Shown: positions 52,799 to 61,129, counted from the stretch's first letter. The stretch is DNA of 64,000 nucleotides from Bacteroidales bacterium (GCA_900768685.1 CAAGDX010000031.1:1-64000), one strand, 5' to 3'. A program made the numbers and translations. The notes: generated from the sequence alone by a model not told the origin.

Positions 52799-53791
52799 AT
52801 GAAAATAGCAATGATTGGTGCCAGCGGTTTCGTTGGCACAAGGCTTATTGACCTTTTGAAAGAGGATAAGTCTTATAGCATTAAGAACATCGACCTTGTG
52901 CCGAGTCATTTTTTCAATGATATCACGGTGATAGGCGATGTGCGTAACCAAGAACAGGTAGATAAGGAGCTTAAGGGCTACGATGTTGTAGTACTTCTTG
53001 CAGCACAGCACCGTGACGACGTCTCTCCCACGAGTCTGTACTACGATACAAACGTGGGCGGAATGGAGGTGACACTGCGGACTATGGAGAAAAACGGAAT
53101 AAAGCGGATAATATTCTTTTCATCTGTGGCAGTTTATGGGCTGAATAAGGAAAATCCTGATGAAAATCACCCCGCAGACCCTTTTAATCACTATGGCAAG
53201 AGCAAGTGGCAGGCAGAGCAGGTGCTCCGGAAATGGTATGAGACCCATGCGGACTGGAATATAGATATTATCCGCCCTACTGTTATTTTTGGCGAGAGAA
53301 ACCGGGGAAATGTCTATAATCTGCTTAAGCAAATATCATCTGGCAAGTTCTTGATGGTGGGAAATGGCAAGAACCGCAAGTCTATGGCATACGTTGGAAA
53401 TATCGTGGCATTTGTGAAATACATGATAGATAATGTTACTGAGGGTTACAACGTATTTAACTATATAGACAAGCCCGATACTGATATGAACAATCTTGTG
53501 GCTCATGTCAGCAAGGTGCTGAACAAGCATATACCGGCCACGCATTTCCCTTATTGGCTCGGTATGCTTGGTGGATATTGCTTTGACGCCCTGGCATTCA
53601 TAACACGAAAGAAACTTACAGTATCATCTGTAAGAGTGAAAAAATTTTGTGCAACAACAGAATTTGATGCTACAAAAGTTCATTCCTGTGGCTTCAAAGC
53701 CCCATTTACTCTTGAAGAAGGACTGGCTCGGACTCTTGAATTTGAGTTTGTGCATCCACGAACCGATGATATAACTTTTAAGAGCGAATAA
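52799..53791 (+). CDS. NAD-dependent sugar epimerase/dehydratase
   Basis: The 330-residue short-chain dehydrogenase-type protein has the Rossmann motif MIGASGFVGTRL, the serine in IIFFSSVAVYG and the catalytic YGKSK. It acts on a nucleotide sugar; which one is not clear. It lies 17 bases after the GT4 gene and 14 bases before wecB. Confidence 0.9.
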   Translation: MKIAMIGASGFVGTRLIDLLKEDKSYSIKNIDLVPSHFFNDITVIGDVRNQEQVDKELKGYDVVVLLAAQHRDDVSPTSLYYDTNVGGMEVTLRTMEKNGIKRIIFFSSVAVYGLNKENPDENHPADPFNHYGKSKWQAEQVLRKWYETHADWNIDIIRPTVIFGERNRGNVYNLLKQISSGKFLMVGNGKNRKSMAYVGNIVAFVKYMIDNVTEGYNVFNYIDKPDTDMNNLVAHVSKVLNKHIPATHFPYWLGMLGGYCFDALAFITRKKLTVSSVRVKKFCATTEFDATKVHSCGFKAPFTLEEGLARTLEFEFVHPRTDDITFKSE

Positions 53792-53805
53792 TTTTTAATA
53801 CAAAT

Positions 53806-55062
53806 ATGAAAAAAGTGATGCTTGTCTTCGGGACACGCCCGGAGGCAATAAAGATGGCTCCGCTGGTGAAGAAGTTTCAGGAGCGGAGCGAGGATTTTGA
53901 GACTGTGGTGTGCGTTACGGGTCAACATCGCGAAATGCTGGACCAGGTGCTTGAGATTTTTGATATCAAGCCGGATTATGACTTGAATATCATGAAACAG
54001 GGTCAGGATTTGTATGATGTGACGGCACGCGTGCTTACGGGTATGCGTGATGTGCTGCAGGAGGTTAAGCCGGATGTGGTGCTTGTTCACGGTGATACTA
54101 CAACTTCTACGGCGGCTGCTCTGGCTGCTTTTTATCAGCAGATACCTGTTGGTCATGTGGAGGCAGGTCTTCGTACGCATAATATTTATTCTCCGTGGCC
54201 TGAGGAGATGAATCGCCAGATTACGGGTCGCATAGCGGAGTATAATTTTGCTCCTACTCCTCTCTCGGAGCGTAACTTGCTGGAAGAGAAGGCTCATGGC
54301 AGGATTTTCGTGACGGGAAACACCGTGATTGATGCTCTATATATGATTGTGGATAAGCTGAAGAGTGATAAGGCTCTGGCTGATGAACAGAGGGCTGTGC
54401 TTGCCAAGGCAGGGTATGATGTGTCAAGAGTCGAGGGTCAAGAGTCGAGGGTCAAGGGTCAAGTGTCTCTAGACTCTAGTCTCAAGTCTCTAGACCCTAA
54501 ATCAGGCAGGAAACTTGTGCTGATAACGGGTCATCGCCGTGAGAATTTCGGTGATGGTTTTATCCGTATGGTTACAGCGATGAAGGATTTGTCTGAGAAG
54601 TACCCGGAAGTGGATTTTGTGTATCCTATGCATCTTAATCCAAATGTTCGTAAGCCTATTCACGAAGTGTTTGGGATTGAGTCAAGAGTCAAGGGTCAAG
54701 AGTCGAGAGACGAGGGTCATGAGACGAGGGTTCATAAGAATTTCTTTTTTATAGAGCCTCTGCAATACCTTGAGTTTGTGTATCTTATGGAAAAATCCAC
54801 TATTGTCCTCACAGATAGCGGTGGCATCCAGGAGGAGGCTCCGGGTCTTGGAAAGCCTGTTCTTGTGATGCGTGACACTACTGAGCGTCCGGAGGCTCTT
54901 GAGGCGGGGACAGTGAAACTTGTGGGCACGGATTATGATAAGATTGTGGGTGAGGTTTCTCGCCTGATAGAAGATGAGGCGTACTATCGCCAAATGAGCC
55001 AGGCTGTGAATCCATACGGTGACGGCAAGGCTTGTGAAAGAATAGTTGATGCGTTGAGGTAA
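53806..55062 (+). CDS. wecB: UDP-N-acetylglucosamine 2-epimerase with two in-frame heptad-repeat insertions
   Basis: The enzyme converts UDP-GlcNAc to UDP-ManNAc. Motifs: MLVFGTRPEAIKMAPLVKKF, LVHGDTTTSTAAALAAFY, GHVEAGLRTHN, LVLITGHRRENFGDGF, TDSGGIQEEAPGLGKPVLVMRD. At 418 residues it is about 45-50 longer than usual. The excess is two repeat-encoded insertions: about residues 206-233 (SRVEGQESRVKGQVSLDSSL) and 291-309 (ESRVKGQESRDEGHETR). Both lie between conserved segments, so the core fold can survive. With the next dehydrogenase it supplies UDP-ManNAcA. Confidence 0.93.
   Translation: MKKVMLVFGTRPEAIKMAPLVKKFQERSEDFETVVCVTGQHREMLDQVLEIFDIKPDYDLNIMKQGQDLYDVTARVLTGMRDVLQEVKPDVVLVHGDTTTSTAAALAAFYQQIPVGHVEAGLRTHNIYSPWPEEMNRQITGRIAEYNFAPTPLSERNLLEEKAHGRIFVTGNTVIDALYMIVDKLKSDKALADEQRAVLAKAGYDVSRVEGQESRVKGQVSLDSSLKSLDPKSGRKLVLITGHRRENFGDGFIRMVTAMKDLSEKYPEVDFVYPMHLNPNVRKPIHEVFGIESRVKGQESRDEGHETRVHKNFFFIEPLQYLEFVYLMEKSTIVLTDSGGIQEEAPGLGKPVLVMRDTTERPEALEAGTVKLVGTDYDKIVGEVSRLIEDEAYYRQMSQAVNPYGDGKACERIVDALR
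54423..54503 (+). repeat. In-frame heptad array 1 in wecB
   Basis: GTCAAGA/GTCGAGG units are followed by reverse-type TCTAGAC units (GTCTCTAGACTCTAGTCTC). The frame avoids the TAG the second type could create. Confidence 0.9.
54680..54732 (+). repeat. In-frame heptad array 2 in wecB
   Basis: GTCAAGA, GTCAAGG, GTCGAGA and variants in frame between HEVFGIE and HKNFFFIEPL. Confidence 0.9.
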
Positions 55063-55187
55063 GAGTCAAGGGTCGAGAGTCAAGAGTCGAGAGTCAAGGG
55101 TCGAGAGTCAAGAGTCGAGAGTCAAGAGTCAAGGGTCGAGAGTCGAGAGTCAAGGGTCAAGAGTCGAGAGTCGAGAGTCAAGAGACT
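55063..55187 (+). repeat. Long GTCNAGR array upstream of the four-helix-bundle gene
   Basis: About 18 uninterrupted 7-bp units, a mix of GTCAAGA, GTCGAGA and GTCAAGG, fill the space from the wecB stop to just before the next ribosome-binding region (AAAAGAAAGG). Confidence 0.95.
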
Positions 55188-55203
55188 ATAGTAAAAGAAA
55201 GGT

Positions 55204-55563
55204 ATGGCTGAAAGAAGTTTTGAGAATTTAAGGGTTTGGCAAGAATCACGAGTGTTTGTGAATGATATTTATGATATGATGCGAAATTGCCGCGATTTTG
55301 GATTTAAGGACCAAATTCAGCGAGCTGCGGTAAGTATTATGAATAATATCGCAGAAGGTCAGGAATCAGGCTCGGATGCGAAATTTTCAAATTTTCTCAA
55401 TATAGCAAAAGGCAGTTGCTCTGAGGTTCGTTCAATGTTATACTTATGTTATGACTTAGGTTTTTGCTCTGAAGAAAAACTCAAAGAACTTTACTCAAAC
55501 GCACAATCAATATCAAGTGGTTTAAACAAATTAATTTCATATTTAAATAATCAAAGTAAATAA
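55204..55563 (+). CDS. Four-helix-bundle protein (23S rRNA intervening-sequence / Avd-like family)
   Basis: The 119-residue protein matches the TIGR02436/S23 family: SFENLRVWQESRVFVNDIYD, FGFKDQIQRAAVSIMNNIAEG and SNFLNIAKGSCSEVRSMLYL. Members are encoded in 23S rRNA intervening sequences, and relatives (Avd) assist diversity-generating retroelements. The solitary type has no known function. This copy is framed by heptad arrays on both sides, with (GTCAAGA)n before and (TCTAGAC)n after it, so it looks like a discrete insert between wecB and wecC. No reverse transcriptase or template/variable repeats are seen. Confidence 0.92.
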   Translation: MAERSFENLRVWQESRVFVNDIYDMMRNCRDFGFKDQIQRAAVSIMNNIAEGQESGSDAKFSNFLNIAKGSCSEVRSMLYLCYDLGFCSEEKLKELYSNAQSISSGLNKLISYLNNQSK

Positions 55564-55564
55564 C

Positions 55565-55617
55565 GTCAAGAGTCAAAGGTCTCTAGACTCTAGACACTAG
55601 ACTCTAGACTCTAGACA
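55565..55617. repeat. TCTAGAC heptad array downstream of the four-helix-bundle gene
   Basis: GTCAAGAGTC then about five TCTAGAC units. These are complementary to the upstream GTCAAGA array at six of seven positions per unit, so transcript ends could pair. Confidence 0.9.
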
Positions 55618-55630
55618 AATAATTAGTATT

Positions 55631-56851
55631 ATGATTAACGTAATCGGACTTGGCTACATCGGCTTGCCAACGGCACTGATGATGGCATCTCACGGCGTGA
55701 AAGTTGTGGGAACAGACTATAACAAGGAACTTGTGGCAACACTGAATGCGGGTCATACGACATTCAAGGAAGATGGCCTGGATGAACTTTTCAAGGCTGC
55801 TCTTGCTGCCGGAATACAGTTTACAACAGAATACCAGAAAACGGATACTTACATCGTGTCCGTGCCTACGCCTTACGACAAGTTTTCCAAAAAAGTGGAT
55901 GCTTGCTACGTGGTGTCGGCGGTGAAAGACGTGCTGAAGGTGTGCCCGAAGGGTGCTACAGTGGTTATTGAATCTACTGTTTCTCCGGGTACTATCGACA
56001 AGTACGTTCGTCCTGAAATCGAGGCTCTGGGCTACAAAATCGGCGAGGACATAAACCTTGTTCACGCTCCGGAACGTATCATCCCGGGCAATATGGTGTA
56101 TGAACTTCTGCACAATAACCGCACTATCGGTGCAGACAGCCGCGAAATAGGCGAAAAGGTGAAGGAATACTATGCTTCTTTCTGCCAGGGCGAAATCGTG
56201 GTGACTGATATCCGTACTGCGGAGATGACAAAGGTGGTGGAAAATACTTTCCGTGCGGTGAATATCGCTTTTGCAAACGAACTGAGCCGCATCTGCCGTC
56301 ACGACAATATGGATGTGTATGAAATCATCAAAATTTGCAATATGCACCCGCGTGTAAATATTTTGCAGCCGGGTCCGGGTGTTGGCGGTCACTGCATTTC
56401 TGTTGACCCATGGTTCCTGGTGGGTGACTATCCAAGTCTCGCAAAGGTGATAGACGAATCAATGAAGACTAACGACAGCCAGCCTACTTTCGTGCTGAAC
56501 CGCATCTACGAGATTATGCAGGAAAACGGCATAAAAGATAACCGCCGCGTGGGTCTTTATGGCTTGACATACAAGGAAAACGTTGACGACTGCCGTGAAT
56601 CTCCAACTTTGCAACTCCTTGAGGCTCAGGAGCGTCACCTGGCACGTCCTCTGAAGTGCTACGACCCGTTTATCACGAAGGATATCGTGGAAAATCAGTA
56701 CCACGACTTTGACAAATTCCTGGAGGAAGTTGACTTGGTGGTGATTATGGTTAAGCATGATGAAATCAAGGCTAACTGGGATAAACTGAAGGGAAAGGTT
56801 ATCCTGGATTGCCATAATATCTGTCCTCTGGAAGGGGTTTATCATATTTAG
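55631..56851 (+). CDS. wecC: UDP-N-acetyl-D-mannosamine dehydrogenase
   Basis: The 406-residue nucleotide-sugar dehydrogenase oxidises UDP-ManNAc to UDP-ManNAcA in two NAD-dependent steps. Rossmann motif INVIGLGYIGLPTALMMA, catalytic Cys near 254 in GPGVGGHCISVDPWF, and the UDP-binding end GLTYKENVDDCRESP. Its placement after wecB supports the substrate. Last gene of the locus. Confidence 0.93.
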   Translation: MINVIGLGYIGLPTALMMASHGVKVVGTDYNKELVATLNAGHTTFKEDGLDELFKAALAAGIQFTTEYQKTDTYIVSVPTPYDKFSKKVDACYVVSAVKDVLKVCPKGATVVIESTVSPGTIDKYVRPEIEALGYKIGEDINLVHAPERIIPGNMVYELLHNNRTIGADSREIGEKVKEYYASFCQGEIVVTDIRTAEMTKVVENTFRAVNIAFANELSRICRHDNMDVYEIIKICNMHPRVNILQPGPGVGGHCISVDPWFLVGDYPSLAKVIDESMKTNDSQPTFVLNRIYEIMQENGIKDNRRVGLYGLTYKENVDDCRESPTLQLLEAQERHLARPLKCYDPFITKDIVENQYHDFDKFLEEVDLVVIMVKHDEIKANWDKLKGKVILDCHNICPLEGVYHI

Positions 56852-57107
56852 TCGAGAGTCAAGGGTCAAGAGTCGAGAGCACTCGGAGATCTCGGAGCAC
56901 TCGGCGGGCTCGGCTGACGACGAGGATATAAGTCAAGGGTCAAGGGTCAAGAGTCAAGGGACTGTAGTGCCGTGGCATGCCACGGCATCCCAAGTGAATC
57001 GAGTTCGGAGAACTCGGGCAGGCTCGGCTGACGCCGAGGATATAAGTCAAGGGTCAAGGGTCAAGAGTCGAGAGTCAAGAGAACTCGGAGGATTCCATTA
57101 AATAATT
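56852..57107. repeat. Heptad arrays and a duplicated unit after wecC
   Basis: A unit containing GGCTCGGCTGACG, GAGGATATAAGTCAAGGG and heptads appears twice (about 56887-56957 and 57007-57068). Palindrome copy 4 (CGTGGCATGCCACG, 56971-56984) and a hairpin GAGTTCGGAGAACTC (57000-57014) lie between. No gene. Confidence 0.85.
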
Positions 57108-57150
57108 AGAGCGGGGCATTGCGATTTTGCAATGCTCCGCTCTGTTTTTT
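57108..57150 (+). terminator. Terminator of the polysaccharide locus
   Basis: A 15-bp stem (arms 57108-57122 and 57129-57143, one mismatched or wobble pair) is followed by T6. It is the only strong terminator seen after the promoter at 38237. Confidence 0.9.
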
Positions 57151-57186
57151 GCGGCTATTTTTGGCTAAGGTAGCTATTATAGGAAT

Positions 57187-57925
57187 GTTCTATAAATTAA
57201 GTTCTTGCTAATCAGGGAATTGTTTTGTATATTTATACAAAATAAGAGAAGTTATGAAGAAAAGTCCAAATTATCGTCGCAATCAATCAAGTATTAGTTT
57301 GTTTGAGAAATCCCAAACGCTCGAAGCATTATCGAAGCAAGGCAACCCATTAGAGTTTATCTCGGGAATAGTTGATTTTGAGATGTTTCGCCCCATTCTT
57401 GAGAGTAAGTTACAAACCGCAGAGCGCAAGAGCAATGCGGGTCGTCGTCCCATTGACCCCGTATTGATGTTCAAAGTTATGTTTGTACAGCGTCTATATG
57501 GACTAAGCGACGAACAGACTGAATACCAGATAAAAGACCGCACAAGCTTTCGTGATTTTATAGGCATCTGTACTGTCGATGATGTTCCCGATGCTCGTAC
57601 CATATGGAAATATTGAGAAGAACTGACACGATGTGGAGCATATGATGAGTTGTTCAAGCAGTTCTACGCACACTTGCAGAGTCTTGGTCTTATTGTCAAC
57701 GAAGGAAAGATAATAGATGCAAGTTTTGTTGTATCACCCCGCCAACGAAATACACGAGAGGAGAACAAGACAATCAAAAAAGGCGAGGGAAATAGTTTAT
57801 GGAACGACAATCCACACAAGAAGTGTCATAAGGATATTGATGCTCGTTGGACAAAGAAAGGCGGAGAAACATTTTGCGACTATAAGAACCATGCGAAGGT
57901 ATGCCGTAAGACCAAACTGATAATG
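57187..57925 (+). mobile_element. Truncated IS5-like element
   Basis: The left end (GTTCTATAAATTAAGTTC...) recurs at 60941. The transposase gene is broken and the right end is missing: homology to a transposase stops near 57920, where a minus-strand gene fragment begins. Confidence 0.8.
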
Positions 57926-57943
57926 GTATCAAATCACCCCTGA
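57254..57943 (+). pseudogene. IS5-family transposase, broken by a stop and truncated
   Basis: Residues 1-120 (MKKSPNYRRNQSSISLFEKS, GRRPIDPVLMFKVMFVQRLY, DVPDARTIWKY) form the N-terminal transposase domain. A TGA at 57614-57616 interrupts it, probably from CGA (Arg). The frame resumes at once (EELTRCGAYDELFKQFYAHL) and runs through IDASFVVSPRQRN and FCDYKNHAKVCRKTKLI before non-homologous sequence. The C-terminal catalytic region is missing. Inactive. Confidence 0.88.
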
Positions 57944-58132
57944 AACATTGAGCGAGAAAGCGTCGCGGTAGGGGAATTTCTCACAACCTATATAGAGTGT
58001 ATCGAAGGCATCAGTTCCATCTGTTCTGTGTTCCAATAGATCTTCCTCCGCCACGAAAAGCCCGTATTCTTTGCGATATTTCGCCTCGCCAAGCGATTTC
58101 ACCAGTCTGCGAATGTTGTTTGTCAGTTCCAT
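57929..58132 (-). pseudogene. 5' fragment of an RNA methyltransferase-like gene (SpoU/TrmH N-terminus suspected)
   Basis: The first 30 residues, MELTNNIRRLVKSLGEAKYR then KEYGLFVAE, match the start of SpoU/TrmH-type rRNA 2'-O-methyltransferases, which continue for about 250 residues. This frame stops after 67 residues at the junction with the transposase fragment. The later part (DTLYIGCEKFPYRDAFSLNV) is less clearly family-like. Probably a casualty of an IS-associated deletion. Confidence 0.5.
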
Positions 58133-58162
58133 TATGTAAAAATTTCCGCAAAGATACGAATT

Positions 58163-60583
58163 TTATTCCGTAATCAGCACTTTGCTTGCCTTGTGGGGGA
58201 GGCGGACGATATAAATTTCACCTATGCGAGGTTTTGTGACACGTATTCCCTGAAGATTGTAGTAAATAGGCGCAACAGAGGTGTCATCATCTGCTATTAC
58301 AGCCTCAATTCCGGCTTCATCATAGTTTTTGTAATGTACTGTAAATGAGGGGATTTCAAGGTGAGAAGATGCGCCGGCTTTACCGGAGAAGCCGAAACGG
58401 ACGGAACTAATTTTAATAGGGTAAATTCCTATATTCGTAGTGTCCACAAGTGCGGAAAAGTCTATTACATAGTCTTTTACGCCATTTGAGTCCACAGCAT
58501 CAAGAGTTGCATTTACACGTTTTCCGTCTGCAAAAGTGAAAGAAATTACGGTGTTGGAGACCGAAACATCCCCGTTTAGAGTTAATTTTAGCCTTAGTTC
58601 ATCGGGCAAACTGAATAGATAAAGCGGTTCGACCGGTTTAAGCGTCAGAGCCGGGCCTCTTGAAGATGAAAGAGTGAAATTTATAGACAATCCACCTCCA
58701 TTTGCCATGGTGAGGGAAGCGTCACTTTTTACGTTGCTTCGAGTCATAGTCCATGCTTCAGGGATAGATTCTATACCAATGGGGATTAGTTCTTTCTGAG
58801 GGCATTCCACAGTGACATCAATGGTGCGTACAATGTCGCCAAGGGTGCCGGTGAGAGTAGCGGAACCGTTTTTAAGTCCGTTTACCAATCCTTCTTCATT
58901 GACAGTAAGCACACTTTCATCGCTTGAAGTCCATGTCAGTGCACGGGGCTCGATAGGCATTTCCTTTCCGCCCACAATCGCATCAACATCTATCTTCCAT
59001 GTTCGGTAGTTGTCTAAAAGCACAGATGGGTATTTTACCACTATATCCTCCGGGTCTGCGATTGTGACCGGTATTGAAGCGGAGATATCTCCATAAGTAG
59101 CAGTGAGGGCGTGAGTGCCGCTGCCTTTAGTATAAAGCACAGTACCCTCATCTGTGATTTCACCCAGCGCATCATCGCACGAAATGGTCACTCCCTGCAC
59201 GTCCATATCTATCAGGCGACCGTATTGATTGTAGCCGTAGAAAACAGGGCGATAAGACACGTATTGCGGCACACGCAGAGCATAGTCGGCAAAACGTATC
59301 TCACTGATAGCATCATCGTCAGGCGCATGTAGAACGGCGAAAATGCCATTTCCCACAGCCCTTTCAGGGCTTACGCACGGTGTGTTTATCGTTCCTTCCA
59401 TCTCTCCCCACATCAGTGTAGAGCCACCGCCGTCAAAGTCAAGAGCATCATAGCAGCCATAGCTGCGCATCAGGTCTGCACCCTGTGGATATGTAGTGCC
59501 ACTTGACACTCCACGGCCGTCGATAGCGCAGATTATTATCATTGTCCTGTCCTTGTCGTATCCGATGAGTGTACGTGGATTAAACGAGTCGCGAGGGTTA
59601 ATCCATCGGTTTGCTTCCATTACAGTCTCTCCGTCGCGCAGTATTTTCACGTCGCCCCCAATAATTTCCTGCACGCCTTCCGGCTTCAGATTGCCGTAAG
59701 AAGGAAGTGAAAGAGAGTAGTTTACCGTTATTTCGTCGCCAATTTTCAACGATTTAAGTTTAGCAATAGCATCCGTGGCGTTAGCGTCTGCAGAAAGGAC
59801 AATACCGTCCGCCGGGACAGCCATATTACCGCCCTCGTATGCCTCCTGTGTCACAACGACCTTAATGTCTTTATTTATACCCCATATCTCACCGTCTGCA
59901 AGTCGGAAAGCCACCTCACATCCCCCGGCAGCCGTTTTTGTGTATCCTCCGATATAGGAATTGTATATCACAAGGTCTCCGTCAAATCGGTGGAAATTAG
60001 CCTGAGAGATAGGAACATTTTCTCCGCCAATCACAGCACTGTATGACAGGTCGGTAGCGTCAATTCTCATATACCCCTTGTCATCGAGGATAAATGCATT
60101 TTCGCGGCTCACCCAGTCTATCACGTCCGGAGACATGAGTTTTCCGCTGCTTGCGCTCGACATATTCGGATAGCCCACAATTCCGTATTGTGAATAAGGA
60201 CCTCCGAAACTCGACGTGATAAAGAAGTCGCCGTTAACTCCGGTGAGGTATCTTTCTCCCTCCACACTGTGCCGACGTCCCATTGATGTCACGGTCTCAG
60301 CCACGAGGCATGAGTCTTGCCCCAGCTCAACCTTAAATTCAACGTTTTTGGCGTCTGCGAGCATGGTCTTAATGACGTAAGAGTGGATGCGGGTGCTACC
60401 TGTTGTGGAAAGATACACGAGCGAGGTGCGAGTCATGCCCGGTCCGCACTTATAGTGATATACAGTATCAACGGTAAAAGTTTCGCCCTGCAATTCTACA
60501 GTAGCTTTTGAATCTTGAGCGGCTATTGTGGCTGTTGCAGCCAAAGTCAATAAAGCGGCAGCGAGGGAGCGTTTAATATTCAT
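58163..60583 (-). CDS. Exported phosphodiester glycosidase (NAGPA)-like protein with Big2-like domains and Por tail
   Basis: The 806-residue protein has a signal peptide (MNIKRSLAAALLTLAATATIAAQ). A phosphodiester glycosidase/DUF2233-like domain follows (about 90-420): GVNGDFF, NPRTLIGYDKDRTMIIICAI, DALDFDGGGSTLMWGEM. This fold removes GlcNAc from phosphodiester-linked sugars. Bacterial Ig-like Big2 segments follow (LTWTSSDESVLTVNEEGLVN). The end is a Por-type tail (YYNLQGIRV...EIYIVRLPHKASKVLITE), so type IX export is expected. A minus-strand TAAGTTTG at 60643-60650 is the likely promoter box. Confidence 0.85.
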   Translation of the reverse strand: MNIKRSLAAALLTLAATATIAAQDSKATVELQGETFTVDTVYHYKCGPGMTRTSLVYLSTTGSTRIHSYVIKTMLADAKNVEFKVELGQDSCLVAETVTSMGRRHSVEGERYLTGVNGDFFITSSFGGPYSQYGIVGYPNMSSASSGKLMSPDVIDWVSRENAFILDDKGYMRIDATDLSYSAVIGGENVPISQANFHRFDGDLVIYNSYIGGYTKTAAGGCEVAFRLADGEIWGINKDIKVVVTQEAYEGGNMAVPADGIVLSADANATDAIAKLKSLKIGDEITVNYSLSLPSYGNLKPEGVQEIIGGDVKILRDGETVMEANRWINPRDSFNPRTLIGYDKDRTMIIICAIDGRGVSSGTTYPQGADLMRSYGCYDALDFDGGGSTLMWGEMEGTINTPCVSPERAVGNGIFAVLHAPDDDAISEIRFADYALRVPQYVSYRPVFYGYNQYGRLIDMDVQGVTISCDDALGEITDEGTVLYTKGSGTHALTATYGDISASIPVTIADPEDIVVKYPSVLLDNYRTWKIDVDAIVGGKEMPIEPRALTWTSSDESVLTVNEEGLVNGLKNGSATLTGTLGDIVRTIDVTVECPQKELIPIGIESIPEAWTMTRSNVKSDASLTMANGGGLSINFTLSSSRGPALTLKPVEPLYLFSLPDELRLKLTLNGDVSVSNTVISFTFADGKRVNATLDAVDSNGVKDYVIDFSALVDTTNIGIYPIKISSVRFGFSGKAGASSHLEIPSFTVHYKNYDEAGIEAVIADDDTSVAPIYYNLQGIRVTKPRIGEIYIVRLPHKASKVLITE

Positions 60584-60940
60584 GGTGTGGAGCTTTATAG
60601 TGTTTGTTAGAATTAAAAATCAGTCCAAAACATTTGGATATGCAAACTTACAAAATATTTTTGATAAACGCCACATTTTTCGCCATTATATAATTATTAG
60701 TTAAGATGCTTTAAGATAAAGCAATAGCATATTTGAAAGATAAGTTAATTAATCTAATAAAGTTTCCTTAAATGCTATAGATGAAGAGAGCATAAGTTCA
60801 ATATCATTGAGCTTTTATAGCAAAAAATGATAAACTATCTATATTCACCCTGCCTTTATCTATCATCCTGAGAATTTTAACAATTGAAAAAAATGACGGT
60901 AGAGAGTTGTCAATAGGTGATGACAAACTTTGAAGGAAGG

Positions 60941-61050
60941 TTCTATAAATTAAGTTCTTGCTAATCAGGGAATTATTTTGTATATTTATACAAAATAAGA
61001 GAAGTTATGAAGAAAAGTCCAAATTATCGTCGCAATCAATCAAGTATTAG
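60941..61050 (+). mobile_element. Solo left end of the IS5-like element
   Basis: Identical to 57187-57297 except for about one base. It includes the transposase start MKKSPNYRRNQSSI, then switches to unrelated sequence at 61051. A same-orientation partner lies 3.75 kb away. Confidence 0.85.
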
Positions 61051-61095
61051 AGCCTGTTTTTGCTTAACTATTTTGGCTTTCTGTCGATTTGGCAA

Positions 61096-61121
61096 GTATG
61101 CCGCGGCTCACCGCGGCATAC
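61096..61121. terminator. 11-bp perfect hairpin after the giant exported-protein gene
   Basis: GTATGCCGCGG pairs with CCGCGGCATAC around CTCA, 9 bases after the minus-strand stop at 61130. It resembles the GGCATGCC palindrome family. Possible terminator or repeat. Confidence 0.5.
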
Positions 61122-61129
61122 GAGATTGC

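Larger units (their letters stand above)
60584..61129. other. Intergenic region with IS left end and hairpin
   Basis: This 546-bp stretch holds the promoter box at 60643-60650, about 290 AT-rich bases with nothing recognised, a 110-bp solo IS left end (60941-61050) and a hairpin (61096-61121). Confidence 0.75.

Noticed and set aside
55204..55563. Diversity-generating retroelement, because the protein resembles Avd
   Set aside because: No reverse transcriptase, template repeat or variable repeat is visible in the window.
57254..57943. Functional transposase read through the TGA
   Set aside because: The C-terminal catalytic region and the right IS end are both missing, so recoding would not restore activity.
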